Shown piece after piece: positions 22,593 through 33,690 of a stretch of 64,000 nucleotides of DNA. The DNA lies in NCBI RefSeq assembly GCF_004664715.2, contig NC_051069.1:72314647-72378646 (forward strand), in the 5' to 3' direction. Below the pieces are notes generated by a model, which was not told the origin of the DNA, did not search any database, and saw only the letters and a list, made by a program, of their open reading frames with translations. The position numbers were made by a program, and so were the translations under genes. The DNA comes from Peromyscus leucopus (Eukaryota > Chordata > Mammalia > Rodentia > Cricetidae). Each line of letters opens with the position of its first letter. The stretch's first letter is position 1.

Positions 22593-22751
22593 GCCGGGCG
22601 GTGGTGGCGCACGCCTTTAATCCCAGCACTCGGGAGGCAGAGCCAGGCGGATCTCTGTGAGTTCGAGGCCAGCCTGGGCTACCAAGTGAGCTCCAGGAAA
22701 GGCGCAAAGCTACACAAAGAAACCCTGTCTCGAAAAACCAAAAAAAAAAAA
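22593..22751 (+). repeat. Young B1 SINE with perfect 13-bp target duplication
   Basis: Near-consensus cricetid-type B1 from 'GCCGGGCGGTGGTGGCGCAC' through 'GGCGCAAAGCTACACAAAGA' to 'CTCGAAAAACC' and an A tail. The direct repeat AAAGTAATAAATA is exact (22580-22592 and 22752-22764). High similarity to the head consensus makes it one of the youngest insertions here. Confidence 0.97.
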
Positions 22752-23103
22752 AAAGTAATAAATAAATTTTGGGGAGAACTATAAAATTTGTCTATGGATT
22801 GATTGTATAATGTAAATAGATATCCTACTAAGTCAGATTCAAACAACAGACATCAACTGTAGCTAATTTACACACACACAAACCCTTGTTGGAATTGAAT
22901 AATATAGATTTAAAATAAAGAATGGTATTAAAAATAGGTCTTGGTATGAATGAAAATCAGGAGACACATATCAATCTGAAAAACAGTTTCTGGGAATACT
23001 TTCAGAAAACTTCAGCTAATGTAATGTAGCTTTGAGCATTTTTTATTCTAGTTTCATTTTTCTGAAGATTCAAGTTCCAAGGAGTATCTAAATGACCAGA
23101 AAA

Positions 23104-23276
23104 GCCAGGCGGCAGTGATGCACGCCTTTAATCTCAGCACTGGGGAGGCAGAGCCAGGCGGATCTCTGTGAGTTCGAGGCCAGTCTGGTCTATAGAGGGA
23201 GATCCAGGACAGGCACCAAAACTACACAGGAAACCCTGTCTCAAAAAGCAAAAAAAAAACAAACAACAACAAAAAC
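23104..23276 (+). repeat. B1 SINE with perfect 17-bp target duplication
   Basis: B1 head 'GCCAGGCGGCAGTGATGCAC', body to 'ACCCTGTCTCAAAAAGC', and an A/AAC-rich tail. The flank TCTAAATGACCAGAAAA is repeated exactly at 23087-23103 and 23277-23293. Confidence 0.97.
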
Positions 23277-23634
23277 TCTAAATGACCAGAAAATACAGGC
23301 TTACACTGTGCTCTTCCAGTCCAGCTAGCCCTCAGAGGAAGATGACAATTTTGGAAGGATGGTTTATGTATCATGGGAAAGGACTCTCTGCAGGCAAAAT
23401 AAACAAGTGTCTACCACATGTCCCATTCATAGTTAAGAAAATATCCTGAGAAGAAGGAGCAGTCATTGAATCGAGAACAGGAACTGAAGATGCATAGACG
23501 AGGCAGTGTAAGACAATGTGGACGAGGAGACACTCAAACGAGAAAAAAAAAATGAAATGAACATCAAGGGAAGCATTCAAAAAAAAAAAAAAAGAACTTA
23601 AAGACTGGAAGCATAATTCTTTTTCAACAGTAAG

Positions 23635-24180
23635 CACAGAATTGCCATATGATCCACTTCTTGGTGTTTGCCCAATGATCTGAAGGTAGAGGGCCGGACG
23701 CTGCATACTCCTGTTCGTAGCAGCATGGTTCACAATGACTATACACGGTGGGGGAAATATCCACGGCCAAGGGAGTGTGTGAAGGAAACGTGTGTACAGA
23801 CAATGGAGGATTTTTTTAGCCATGGTAAGGAAGGAGATGGTGACAGATGCCACAGCATGGCTGATCCTTGAAAACATTTCACAAAGACAAATACTGTATG
23901 ATCCCATGTATGTGCTGTAGCTGGAATAGGTGCCCGACACAGAGGAACAGACATTGCCAAAGGCTGAAAGAGGTAGTGGTGTGTGTGTGTGTGTGTGTGG
24001 GGGGGTATTGTTTAACGAGCATGGAGTTTCTGTTTGGGATGATGACAAATTTATAGAAATGGGCAACAACGATCATTGTAAAAGAGCATGGATGTAGCTC
24101 AGGCCCTGAATTATACACTTAAAAGGGTTAAAAGGGTAAATTTTGTGTTGTATACAGCTTACCATAATCTTCGGTAATTT
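23635..24180 (+). repeat. Ancient mammalian L1 (L1M-type) 3' fragment
   Basis: Reads like the end of ORF2 plus 3' UTR of an old mammalian L1: 'TTGCCATATGATCCACTTCT', 'TTCGTAGCAGCATGGTTCAC', 'ATACTGTATGATCCCATGTA', 'AACAGACATTGCCAAAGGCT' and 'ATTATACACTTAAAAGGGTT'. Order and spacing agree with the family. It holds a (GT)n at about 23981-23998 followed by a G run. The 232-codon minus frame across it is incidental. Confidence 0.75.
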
Positions 24181-24302
24181 CTCACTTCTTAAGGTAAGGT
24201 TGCATTTAGTACATTTATAAACTGAGAATGGCAATCTAAGTTGATATATTTTAGAAAAACATAGGGTAATTTTTACAAAAAGTTCCTATTATTTGACTTT
24301 TG

Positions 24303-24465
24303 CTTTTGTTTGTTTGTTTTTGTTTTTTTCAAGAAGGGGTTTCTCTGTGTAGCCTTGGTTGTCCTAGAACTCGCTCTGTAGACCAGGCTGGCTTCAAACT
24401 CAGAGGTCTGCCTGCCTTTGTCTCCTGAGTACTGAGAATAAAGGCATGTACCACCAGTGCCAACT
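24303..24465 (-). repeat. B1 SINE, diverged
   Basis: Minus B1: 'GGGTTTCTCTGTGTAGCCTT' at about 24338 and the head complement 'AATAAAGGCATGTACCACCA' near 24439-24458. The (TTTG)n tail is at 24303-24330. No clean target duplication seen. Confidence 0.9.
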
Positions 24466-27400
24466 TTTAACTTTTAAATGAACTTTTATTGTTAAATTTT
24501 TCTTGAATCATAAAAGTGGTAATGTTTAGCATTAAACTAAATTAAATATACTAACCTTTTAAAATATCTGACAAAAGAGATAAAACTCCTTAAATATTTG
24601 TACCAGAAATTGTAAGAACTATTAGAAAAGCAGTATTCTTGTTGACTTGTTACTCTTAGTTGATAAAACCAAGGCTACTTAAATGGTACCCATATATCAT
24701 CTAGACTTACAAAAGAAATCAACTTGAAAAAAAAAACCCTCAGTAATAAAACTACATGCATTCTTTTGAGTCTGGAAGAGCCTGGGGATTTTTATAATGC
24801 AGTCACATTATAAAATGCACATTTTACAGAGCAATGGAAAGGAAAAATAAACTGTGAAATCAAGTGGGAAAGGGTTTTACAGATAATATTGGCATAAAAG
24901 AAGACAGGACAATAAAAAAGAGGAAATCACAGAAAAAAATCGAGATATAAAAGTCTTCAAGGAAAAGAACTTCCCACAAGAAGGCAGAGATGAGTATTGG
25001 TGTGATAAAAAGCCTGAGCATGCAGGGCTGTGTGTCGGATCACAGGAAATTACACAGGACACCTAACAACACTGCTTCTATGTTATTAGGGATCTAAAAC
25101 AGTAGAGAAATGTGGACTCCGATCTCTCTTCCAGTACTGTGCTGGGATACGGGGTAACTCACAGACAAGGCAAGGTCTGTACCACAGAGAGAGAACAATT
25201 TCAGATGACAGTTGAAAACAAAGGTATGAATCTCCCATCCCTGAAGTTTTTCATTATTGTTTTGGGTGCAGTTGATTTCTTTCCTAGATACAAGTAATGG
25301 ATTCCTTCTGAAGGAATCTTAGCAGCCACATGATAAGATTTCTCGTTCCTCTTGAGCTTGCCGAAGTCTTGGGGAAAGATTTACTCAACTGGCATGACAA
25401 GGAAGCCTGGAGCCTGCTACTGGGGACTGCCTGGCTCTGGAGTCCACATCTGTTGTGGTATCAACATCGGGGACTCAGCTGTAATCCTGTCCTGTGTTAA
25501 TGCTTCCGTCATCTAGTGCCTTGACCTTCTCTAGGTCTGCTTTCTGCTATCATCTTCAAGGAACTTGTATTCTTTTATCTCCATCTTTGCTACGGAAGTC
25601 TATCTGTACCTTGGGTAGTCAGTCCATGGCCATGTTAGTTAATGCTGACTCTACACAGGGTTCAGTTGCTTAAGATGTAGTGCTCCTCCTTGAAGTCCTT
25701 AGTATAGTCCAGTACTGGGTCACACCCCATGAGAGACACAATGCATGAAGACCAACTGCTCGGGGTCAAATCAGACATCAGCCTGTACTCCTGACAGAAG
25801 AAATCCATACAGACAGTTCCTGTCTGAAAGTCCTCATCCTGGGGTCAAGGGAAAAGACAAAGCAGCAATTTTCGGGTGTCCCCCAGATTCTGCTGTGGCA
25901 ATCTAGCCAGTGAGAAAACTAGTTTAAAAATAGAAAACACAGGGGTTAGCATATTTCATAGTATGTGGGTGGTTTGGGAGCATAGAAAGGTTTGCTTGCC
26001 GCTGCCGGGTAGTGGGGAATTATGCCAGAAAACAGTGAAAATTGCAGTGGGAAGAAGGACAGTGTGTTCTGGAACCCTCCACGGAGGCAGACTTTTCACA
26101 TCATTCAGTGTGGGAACTAATATAGAAGATGCCTTGGCAGGAAGCAGTGAAGCATGGTAAACTCTAACCGCATAAGCAGAAGAAAACGACAGTGACATTT
26201 AGCCTTATATCACTACTAATATGGAAACGGATTCGCGGCAAAAAGAATCCGGACTGGGTTATTATCCATTCAGATGACACATTTAGCAATGTTTCCTACA
26301 CTTAAAAAGGACATCTTTTAAAATTTCTCTAGGTACCACACAATTCAAATGGGTGAAAACAGTGTGGTCACCACACTTAGAATTTTTCTTTGTGTTTGTC
26401 TTATAGGGCAAGCTTTAAAAATTGCCTCCCCTTTTCATCTTCCAGCTCAGCTTGCCAAATGATACTGCTACATCTGGATATCTGGAGGAAATTATTCAAT
26501 TATGCGCTCTTTGTAGCAACACCGCTGAAAAAGAATAAACATGGGAGTTTGAATCTGTCTGTGACTGACGGGGTCCACGTGGAAGCTGGTTAGAGCCATG
26601 GCCCCTGCGCTTCCCAGATGTGGGAGTGGCTGCCTTCGAGCTCTCCATCTGCCTTTACTCTAAAGACTGTTTATGTAATTGTCTGGTAATTTCCTTAGCT
26701 TTTCTGATTTCCTTTGACCCAGAATTAAAGGTCTATATCTCGCTGTATATAAATATATCCTTTTGTTTCCGGTTTTGTTACGTAAACACTCTAGAAAGCA
26801 GAAAGACACTAGTGCTGGGTGCTGGTACCTTCAGGAGGACGGCAAAGCTCTTGCAATATTCACACTTGTTTGCCCTGCACTGTAAAAAGGGCTGGGCACC
26901 TTTTCCAGAGTTCTTTGGGACTTCCAGCCACATCATCCCATGAAGTCCCCCCCAGGGTTTTCTCTACCCTTCCAACACTCAAGCAGACACTGACGCCTCC
27001 TCTACTCTCTCCAGATTCACATACAAAGGCGAGTCAGGCTCCCGCTGGATGTTGACAGCCGATCCTTTGCAGTGCCATGGATGTTGAGTGTTGTTGCTGC
27101 TACTGCTGTCTGTAACTCTCCAGGGATGATTTCTGTTCATTACAGTGGGCCTTTCCATTGGCCTGATCTCATCTTTCAGGCGCGCTACCTCCATGTGCTC
27201 TCCCGTTCTTACATTGCTGCTCTTAGTCACACAAATAGCTTCTCAAGTGCCATTGTGAGACCATAAGGAAGACAAGTGTTAGCTATGCATGTGGTTCTCA
27301 CCTGGAGTTCCTGCAACTCCCTCTTCAATTGCCACCTTGTCCAGTGGGTTACCCTTCTATCTGTACACAGTGTGGACAGTCTCCGTACAGCATGGAATCG

Positions 27401-27950
27401 GTCATGGGGCAGGACTATTAATATTCCTTTTGCCATCTATTAATTGAAAATCTCCTACCTGTTTCCCTGGAGTCCCTGCCCAGAGTTGCGTACCAGGGGG
27501 TGTGAAAGGAGCGTGCGCTGCAGGGTGTGCTTCCTCTTCTAGTGCTACTGCTCGTGACGATCAAGCCTGGTGTAGTTTTCTGTTCACACATGCCCTCAAG
27601 TTCCTGAGGGAATTAGACCACAGCTGCAGGGCAAAATGTCAAAAGCCATGCCAGGGCTCGGTTACGGGAAGAAAACAAAGACATGGAGCCTCCCCATGAC
27701 AGAGCACACCTTCTTCCCAAGCAACAACAAACGTGTTGTAGAAATCTAGCCAGGAGTCCTTTATGCAAGAAATTATAATAGCAATGATGTAGATGTTTGG
27801 AGGACCAAAAGTTAAAAGTCAGTGATTAATTTCTAAACTGGAAGGTTAATTTAGGAATATACAATTAATACACATTTAATATATAATCAGTAAGAATTCG
27901 AATACATATTTGTGGCAAATAACATAACTGAGCATTTAAAAGTAGCCTGT
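24466..27950. other. About 3.5 kb of unique sequence, no supported gene
   Basis: No transposon recognised. Minus-strand 25660-25850 has an uninterrupted frame of about 60 codons that reads protein-like but is short enough to be chance. A plus frame of 107 codons (26620-26943) lies in a mixed-composition stretch with few visible mutational scars. A conserved non-coding element is possible, but nothing decides it. Confidence 0.4.
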
Positions 27951-28118
27951 GGCTGAAGAGAGCTGAGAACTAGGAGCTCATACAGCTCTTTTGGAGGACC
28001 CATGTTCAGGTCCAAGTCCCCACATACGTTGGTTCACAACTGTGGTAACTCCAGCTCCAGGGGACCCAAGGCCCTTTTCTGGACTGCACACATGAGCACA
28101 TGCGCATAGACACACAGT
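27951..28118 (+). repeat. B2-type SINE
   Basis: Diverged copy: 'GGCTGAAGAGAGCTGAGAAC' head, 'TTTTGGAGGACCCATGTTCA', 'GTGGTAACTCCAGCTCCAGG', then an AT-rich tail from about 28119. Confidence 0.8.
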
Positions 28119-28972
28119 TTATTGCTTATTATTTTATTATCTATTATTATTTATTAGTTTTATAATAGAAATAAATATTTTTTTAAACTATGCATCTTTT
28201 ACTTTATAGTCCACACATTCTTGGTTTCCCAGCACTAAATCCTTGTCTTTTTGGTTGTGAGCCAAAGCCTTTGATGTCCAAGCCATCTCTCCAGGTCTGC
28301 ACTAAATATTTGAATAGACAATAACTTTTTTCTTTTATTGAAAATAGAGTTTTTTCATTTAATATATTCTGATTACAGTTCCCCTCCACTGCCAGTAACT
28401 TAAGAGACTTTAACAGCTTCAATTGGTCAAGCTCAGCTGATGAATATGTTTCTTTACCAGCACAGTTTTCACTCCCTATAAAGAAGTTAAATACCATTAA
28501 TATCAAAGAGTTAAATTTTTATATTTGTATTTAGTAAACTTTAACATAAAACTATATTGAAACATCATAATCTTGAAAAGCACAATTGTTGCTAAGTATA
28601 CAGGTCAGTAGTATTAAGTGTGTTCGCATTTTACACAGCCAATCTCTATAACGTTCTGATCTTACAAATCCAAATGTCCCTTTCTTTTAAGAAGTGGACC
28701 CTCCTCCTCATTGTCTGCCTCCTTCCATGGAGAGACAGGCCCTGGAAACCATCATTCTCCCTTCTGTGTCTATGTGCGACTGACTACTCAAGGTCTCCCA
28801 TGTAAGTAAAGTCATACGGTTTCAATAATTTTCCTAAACTGTGAGGAATTTGATGCATAAGAAATCATTTCTTGTAAGTATATAATAGTCGAAACTGAGA
28901 GCCATACAGCAGAAACCATGTTGATACAGTTTGTGAAACGGGAATCTACTTGGATAGCCCCTGTTTACTTTT
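28119..28972. other. AT-rich unique sequence, no gene seen
   Basis: Includes the decayed B2 A-rich tail and a possible 60-bp B2 remnant at about 28240-28300. Otherwise nothing recognised. Confidence 0.4.
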
Positions 28973-28988
28973 GAACTGGGGATTTTTC

Positions 28989-29169
28989 TTTTTCTTTTTC
29001 TTTTCTTTTTTTTTTCTTTTGGTTTTTCGAGACAGGGTTTCTCTGTGTAGCTTTGGTGCCTTTCCTGGAACTCACTTGGTAGCCCAGGCTGGCCTCGAAC
29101 TCATAGAGATCCGCCTGCCTCTGCCTCCCAAAGTGCTGGGATTAAAGGCGTGCGCCACCACCGCCCGGC
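28989..29169 (-). repeat. Young B1 SINE with perfect 16-bp target duplication
   Basis: Minus B1 with full head (complement of GCCGGGCGGTGGTGGCGCAC ends at 29169) and a pyrimidine-rich complement of the tail at 28989-29023. GAACTGGGGATTTTTC is repeated exactly (28973-28988 and 29170-29185). Frames across it are incidental. Confidence 0.97.
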
Positions 29170-29185
29170 GAACTGGGGATTTTTC

Positions 29186-31469
29186 AAAGGGAAGTTCTGA
29201 TGAAACTTGGAAAGCTCCAGTGAGGAGACAGAGGAGAGGGGAGAGCAGTTTTTTTCTTTGTGGCAATACAGCAAAGCCCCCATTTTGCATTCATAACTGC
29301 TAAATGTTTCTTAGTGGAAAGAAAGTAGTCTTGTCGTCCTAAAAGTTCTGGGAAGCTGCCTAATAAAGCTCTCAAAATCATTCATATTGCATCTCAACAA
29401 ACTGAAGTTCTAAACTATTTTTGTCCTGGTTGACCAGCTGTCTCTCAACTTTTGTTTCCTGAAGAACCCTATTTCCTTTCCCCCCAAACCTAAGAACAGT
29501 ATGGAGGGGAAGAGCTCTAACTTGTGAGACAGTTTCAGTTATCTTGGGCCCTAAAAGACTTTTGAGCAGCGTCTGGATTAGCCCCCCAAACCTCCCTCCT
29601 TCATTCTGCCTTTCTCTATACAATATACATATGTATCTGACATTCACATATGGAATAGAGATTGCGGTCTGCCATACAGTGCTGTCACCAAGACACCCCT
29701 TACTGTAAATGCCAAGTTGATTCAAGTTTCCTTTGAAAGAATAGTAAAACGGGTCTGACGATAGAGATTGCGCTTAGTTCGCGGTGGGAGCTACTGCATA
29801 AGTCCCTGGAAAGCAGGTCTAGGATCCTTCGGGCTAAAATGCAAACGACTTGGCTGTTGTGCTGAAGCCCTTCTCATGTGACAAGAGGGACCAACAACCC
29901 AGCCACGAACGGCGTTCCAAGCGCCAGAATAAGATTGGTGAGGACGGGTAAATGAGAACATTTCCATGCCCACGCAACATTACTGTTGGATTGGAACAGA
30001 GGCTGTGTGGATGTGGACTGTGTTTAGCGATAAACAGTGGTTCCAGAAAATACTGCACAGAAGATAAGATGAGTCATCGTCAATGTACAAAAGCCTCTGA
30101 GGTCATTTGTGGGATCTAAGTGGTAGGAACTTGGGTAAGAACTAGGAAATGACTGATTTTTCCATTGGAGACATTTTTTTTTTAATTGTTTCAGGGCAAT
30201 TTTAACACCTCGGGAGGCCGTCATGATGATCCACTTAGGATAATGGCAATTTGCCTCTGCATATTTGACAATGCATAAATTAGGATATATGTTTTCCACA
30301 GTTATTACCAAGTATTTCTCTGCATGTCTTACCTTGTTTTACTAAGTTATACTCTCTGAGAGCAACAATGCTAGCAAATCTATTTGGTATGCCCTTTAGA
30401 GCCTGATCCAGAATTTAGCAAACTATTAACATACTGGGAGGTTAAATGAGTCACTGAACTCATTGGATTCAGTTTCTAGTCAACATTTTATATCAAAAGA
30501 ACTAATTTTTCTCCTATTCTCGAAGGAATTCCAAAGGTTAAACTCCTCCTGCATTTGGAAGAAGTGATGCCAGCCACACACTAAGCCGGCACTTATTTAA
30601 CGCTCCTGTCTTAGTGCCATCCCTTCAAGAATTAAAGCACGTGGGTGGATTCATTGGAAAGTGAGAAAGAAACAGCAGGCAGAAGAGAGAAAGCACATTT
30701 GAGCCTGACGTATTCACGAAGTGTTCAGTTTTGAGTGTCTCTTGTAACAAAGTGCTCCTAAAGGCAAAGCGAAGTTCTTTCGTACTGACCATATCTTTTC
30801 CTGTTCACTGTGCCTGACAGCGCAGGCGCCGTGAATCTCCTGTGAGTGCTTGGTCATGAACTTCTCGTTAAAAAAAAATGCACAAAATGGACAAAAGACC
30901 TTCAGGCTCTGTTTAACAAGGCCCTCCAGAATTGTTTAATGATCGAATGAAAAACAACACCTGACTTTTATGTAGTTAATGTCAAAACATTGCCATGACG
31001 CATACTATTTACTTTTGCTTCATTTGTTTATTTTCTCATCCTGTAAGTAGTATACAATTATATGACAGTCGTGAGCTCGTAGATAATAATTCATACTAAA
31101 ATCAGTCGCAGTCCTTGTGACTCAGAGTGTCACAGCCCAGGAAAATGACAGCTTTTGAAAAGAGTATCAAGAATCCGTTAGGCGTTGACAAACATGAGAA
31201 GGAGCCGTTGCTGCGCAGGGTGGGTCCTTTGATGGTCAGAACTATTCCATTGGCAGAAATTGTTGAGCCAGCCAGATCCTCAAAGGTGAGTGGCTCACCT
31301 GGAGTCACAAGACCAAAACAGACCACTGTGGTTGGGGCTTTTCTCTTGCAGGGGACATCTGCTCTGTCAACCCCATATCCTCCATTATAACTCAACCTGG
31401 GGACTAGAGTTTCAAGGCTCAAACTGTCAGACGCTGTTTGTAGAGTCTGACATGCAGTGAAAAGGGCGT
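29186..31469. other. Unique sequence, no supported gene
   Basis: About 2.3 kb free of recognisable transposons. Opposed frames at 31102-31422 (106 codons, minus) and 31127-31390 (87 codons, plus) overlap each other and show no domain I know. A plus-strand AAG/GTGAGT donor-like site sits at about 31285. Neither is enough to call an exon. Confidence 0.4.
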
Positions 31470-31471
31470 GT

Positions 31472-31508
31472 GGAGGGGGCGGGGGGGGGGGATGGGTGGG
31501 GGGAGGGT
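31472..31508 (+). other. G-rich tract with G-quadruplex potential
   Basis: Successive G runs: G5, then G11 after one C, then G3, G6 and G3, with loops of one to three bases. That satisfies the usual G3+N1-7 rule four times over on the plus strand. Confidence 0.85.
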
Positions 31509-32945
31509 GTTGGCATTAGAATTGAAGAACTGAGTGGGGGTGGAGCTGAGAATAAAGTTGTAAATTGTGACAATAGCAAGGAAATCCAGTTTTGTTTGAG
31601 CTTACCTCAGATGAGAGACCTTTTGGAAAATATTCTTCCTAGCTCGTGTCCCCCAGTCAGATCAAGTTTAAATCAAAATACGGGTAAACTACTGAAGGTA
31701 TGGATGTGAACTCCAAACAAATACTGTAAAATTCAATCTTGAAAGTCATTTATTTGTGGGCTCCCTTCTCAGAAAACCTTCCTTGTAAAGCCAAAAAAAG
31801 CTTCATGGACTACAGGTTTTTTAGTAACATTTCAAATATTTTGTGACACTACATTTATACCAACAATAATACTAATGAAATATTTACCATTTCAACTAAT
31901 TTTCCCTTTTCTCTGCATTTCCTTAATAAATGATATATAAAAGTGAAAGCTTAAAACTTCCTAATTTTTATTAATTCTTGGCCTTGGTAGGTATGGAGTG
32001 TTTGCCTAACTGAATGAAATGGTCTTAGTGTTGTGTAAGTTTACACTGGTTTTATTTGGTTCTGAAAGTGCCCAGAGCAGTAGCTGCCAAAGTGGGATAA
32101 ATATTTTATTATGTAGTAAATGAACAGATGTAATTTCCCTGTTTACAAATGAGCAGAACACATGAAGGTCACTGAAAGTGCGGGTTCTTGTGCCGAGTGT
32201 GTTCAAATCACGACACTTTGTTCATTGAAAGGCAAAAAGAACAGAAACAAAACCAAACTGAAGCAAAGTGTTATCCTATGAAACTTAGACTTCACAGGCG
32301 CCACGGTGGAAAAGCACTGAACCTCTAAATCCTAATTGCTAAATGTATTCTAATTCTTAGCATGAAAGGGATTATTTGCTTTTCTGGTGTGTAGACACGC
32401 ATTGAGCTTTGTTAAGGAATTCTAATGTGACCCACTTATGAAAATTAGCCATATGCTACTGTGTAGAATCTACTTAATTCAAAGAAAATAAGTTGAAATA
32501 ATGTTTATGAAGTACAAAAGCAAGAATTATTTTGCTTACTCAAGTGAATTAGAAGCATGAATACAACTAACTGAATTTCAAAAATGGTCAAAATGTTTAA
32601 TTAACCTAACTTTTGAGGAAATGGATTTATTTTACACCGAGGCCCTCTTTGCCAGTTCAGGGCTAGGGTCCGTCCACCAAGCGAAGCCGCCTCTAGTGTT
32701 ACACCAGCGCCTCCCCAGATGGAACCCCTGGCCATGCTGCTGCCGACAAACCGGTATGGTTCGTGTCTTGCCAGATCAAGAAGCAGACATGGTGAGAAAA
32801 TGTGAAGACCACCCTGGGTCGAGCACCAAAAAGCTGCTCTCTGTTTCACCTCAGCGTGCAAATGCACTTAACACTCTTCCGTAAATAAAGGAGGGCGCTC
32901 TGACTCCGCATCCTCATCCTCCTGCGTCTGCGCCAGCATTCTCCG
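31509..32945. other. Unique sequence, no gene seen
   Basis: AT-rich, few repeats. The opposed frames at 32601-32884 (about 88 codons each) overlap and show no domain. Confidence 0.4.
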
Positions 32946-32947
32946 TT

Positions 32948-33214
32948 TCTCTGTGTGTTGGTCGCTGGGGCTGCCACAGCAAAATACTACAGACAGAGCA
33001 GCTTTAAAAACATACATACTTCCTCCTGATTCTGAAGGCCGAAGTCTGAGATCGAGGTATTTCTTCTTGGTTTGTCTCTTCTCTTTTCCGACGGCTTATA
33101 GGTTGTTTCCATCCTGGTCTGTCCTCAAATGGCTGTCCTTTTCATATCTATGTAGGCCTTGGTGATACTAGATTTGGGCTCACCTCAGTGACCTCTTTTA
33201 GACCCACTCATTTC

Positions 33215-33260
<46 letters not shown>

Positions 33261-33690
33261 CATGTGGGTGTGTATGCAAATTTGTGTGTATGTATGTATA
33301 CATGTTTTCCCATATGTGTGGAAGCCAGAAGACAACTTCAGATACCATTCCTTACACCCCATCCACTTTTGGTTTTAGAGACAGGGTCCCTATTAGGCTT
33401 AGGACTCACCACGTATGCTAGGCTGGCTGGCTAGCAAGCGTCTGGCCATCCCTGCCTCTCCAGCTCTGGGATTGCAAGCACACACCTCACCCAGCATTTT
33501 TCACGTGGGGTCTGGGTTCAATCTCAGGTCCTCACCCTTACAAGTCAAACCCTCTGCTGACTGAGTCATTGCCTTAGTCTGCCAATTGTTTCTTTACATA
33601 TCTATCTTCAAATACAGTCACAGTCTGAGGTACAGAAGGCTGGGGATTTCTACTGGGTATTTGGGGAAAGGTATGATTTTGCCTGTAACA
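32948..33690 (+). repeat. Old mammalian LTR-like repeat (MaLR/MST type), split by a B4
   Basis: The left part (32948-33205) has 'GGGGCTGCCACAGCAAAATA', a block ending 'CTGAAGGCCGAAGTCTGAGA', and a cytosine-rich middle. The right part (33576-33690) has 'TCAAATACAGTCACAGTCTG', 'GAGGTACAGAAGGCTGGGGA' and 'CCTGTAACACAC'. The two parts are consecutive in the consensus I recall, and the B4 at 33213-33575 interrupts them. Confidence 0.6.
33213..33575 (-). repeat. B4 SINE with (TG)n at its tail end
   Basis: Minus B4: head complement 'GCTGACTGAGTCATTGCCTT' at 33557-33575, 'GGGGTCTGGGTTCAATCTCA', the B1-like half 'AGAGACAGGGTCCCTATTAG', and 'GTGGAAGCCAGAAGACAACT'. The tail side carries (TG)n at 33217-33259. 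The B4 sits inside the older LTR-like repeat. Confidence 0.85.

Noticed and set aside
23371..24069. 232-codon minus-strand frame, the longest in the window
   Set aside because: About two thirds of it is the antisense of an ancient L1 3' end, with a histidine/threonine stretch from a (GT)n. No domain recognised.
28240..28300. Short B2 remnant on minus ('AAGCCATCTCTCCAGG')
   Set aside because: Only about 16 bases match well. Too short to list as an element.
31102..31422. 106-codon minus frame overlapping an 87-codon plus frame
   Set aside because: Both strands open over the same bases is typical of chance. Kept only as part of a possible conserved block.
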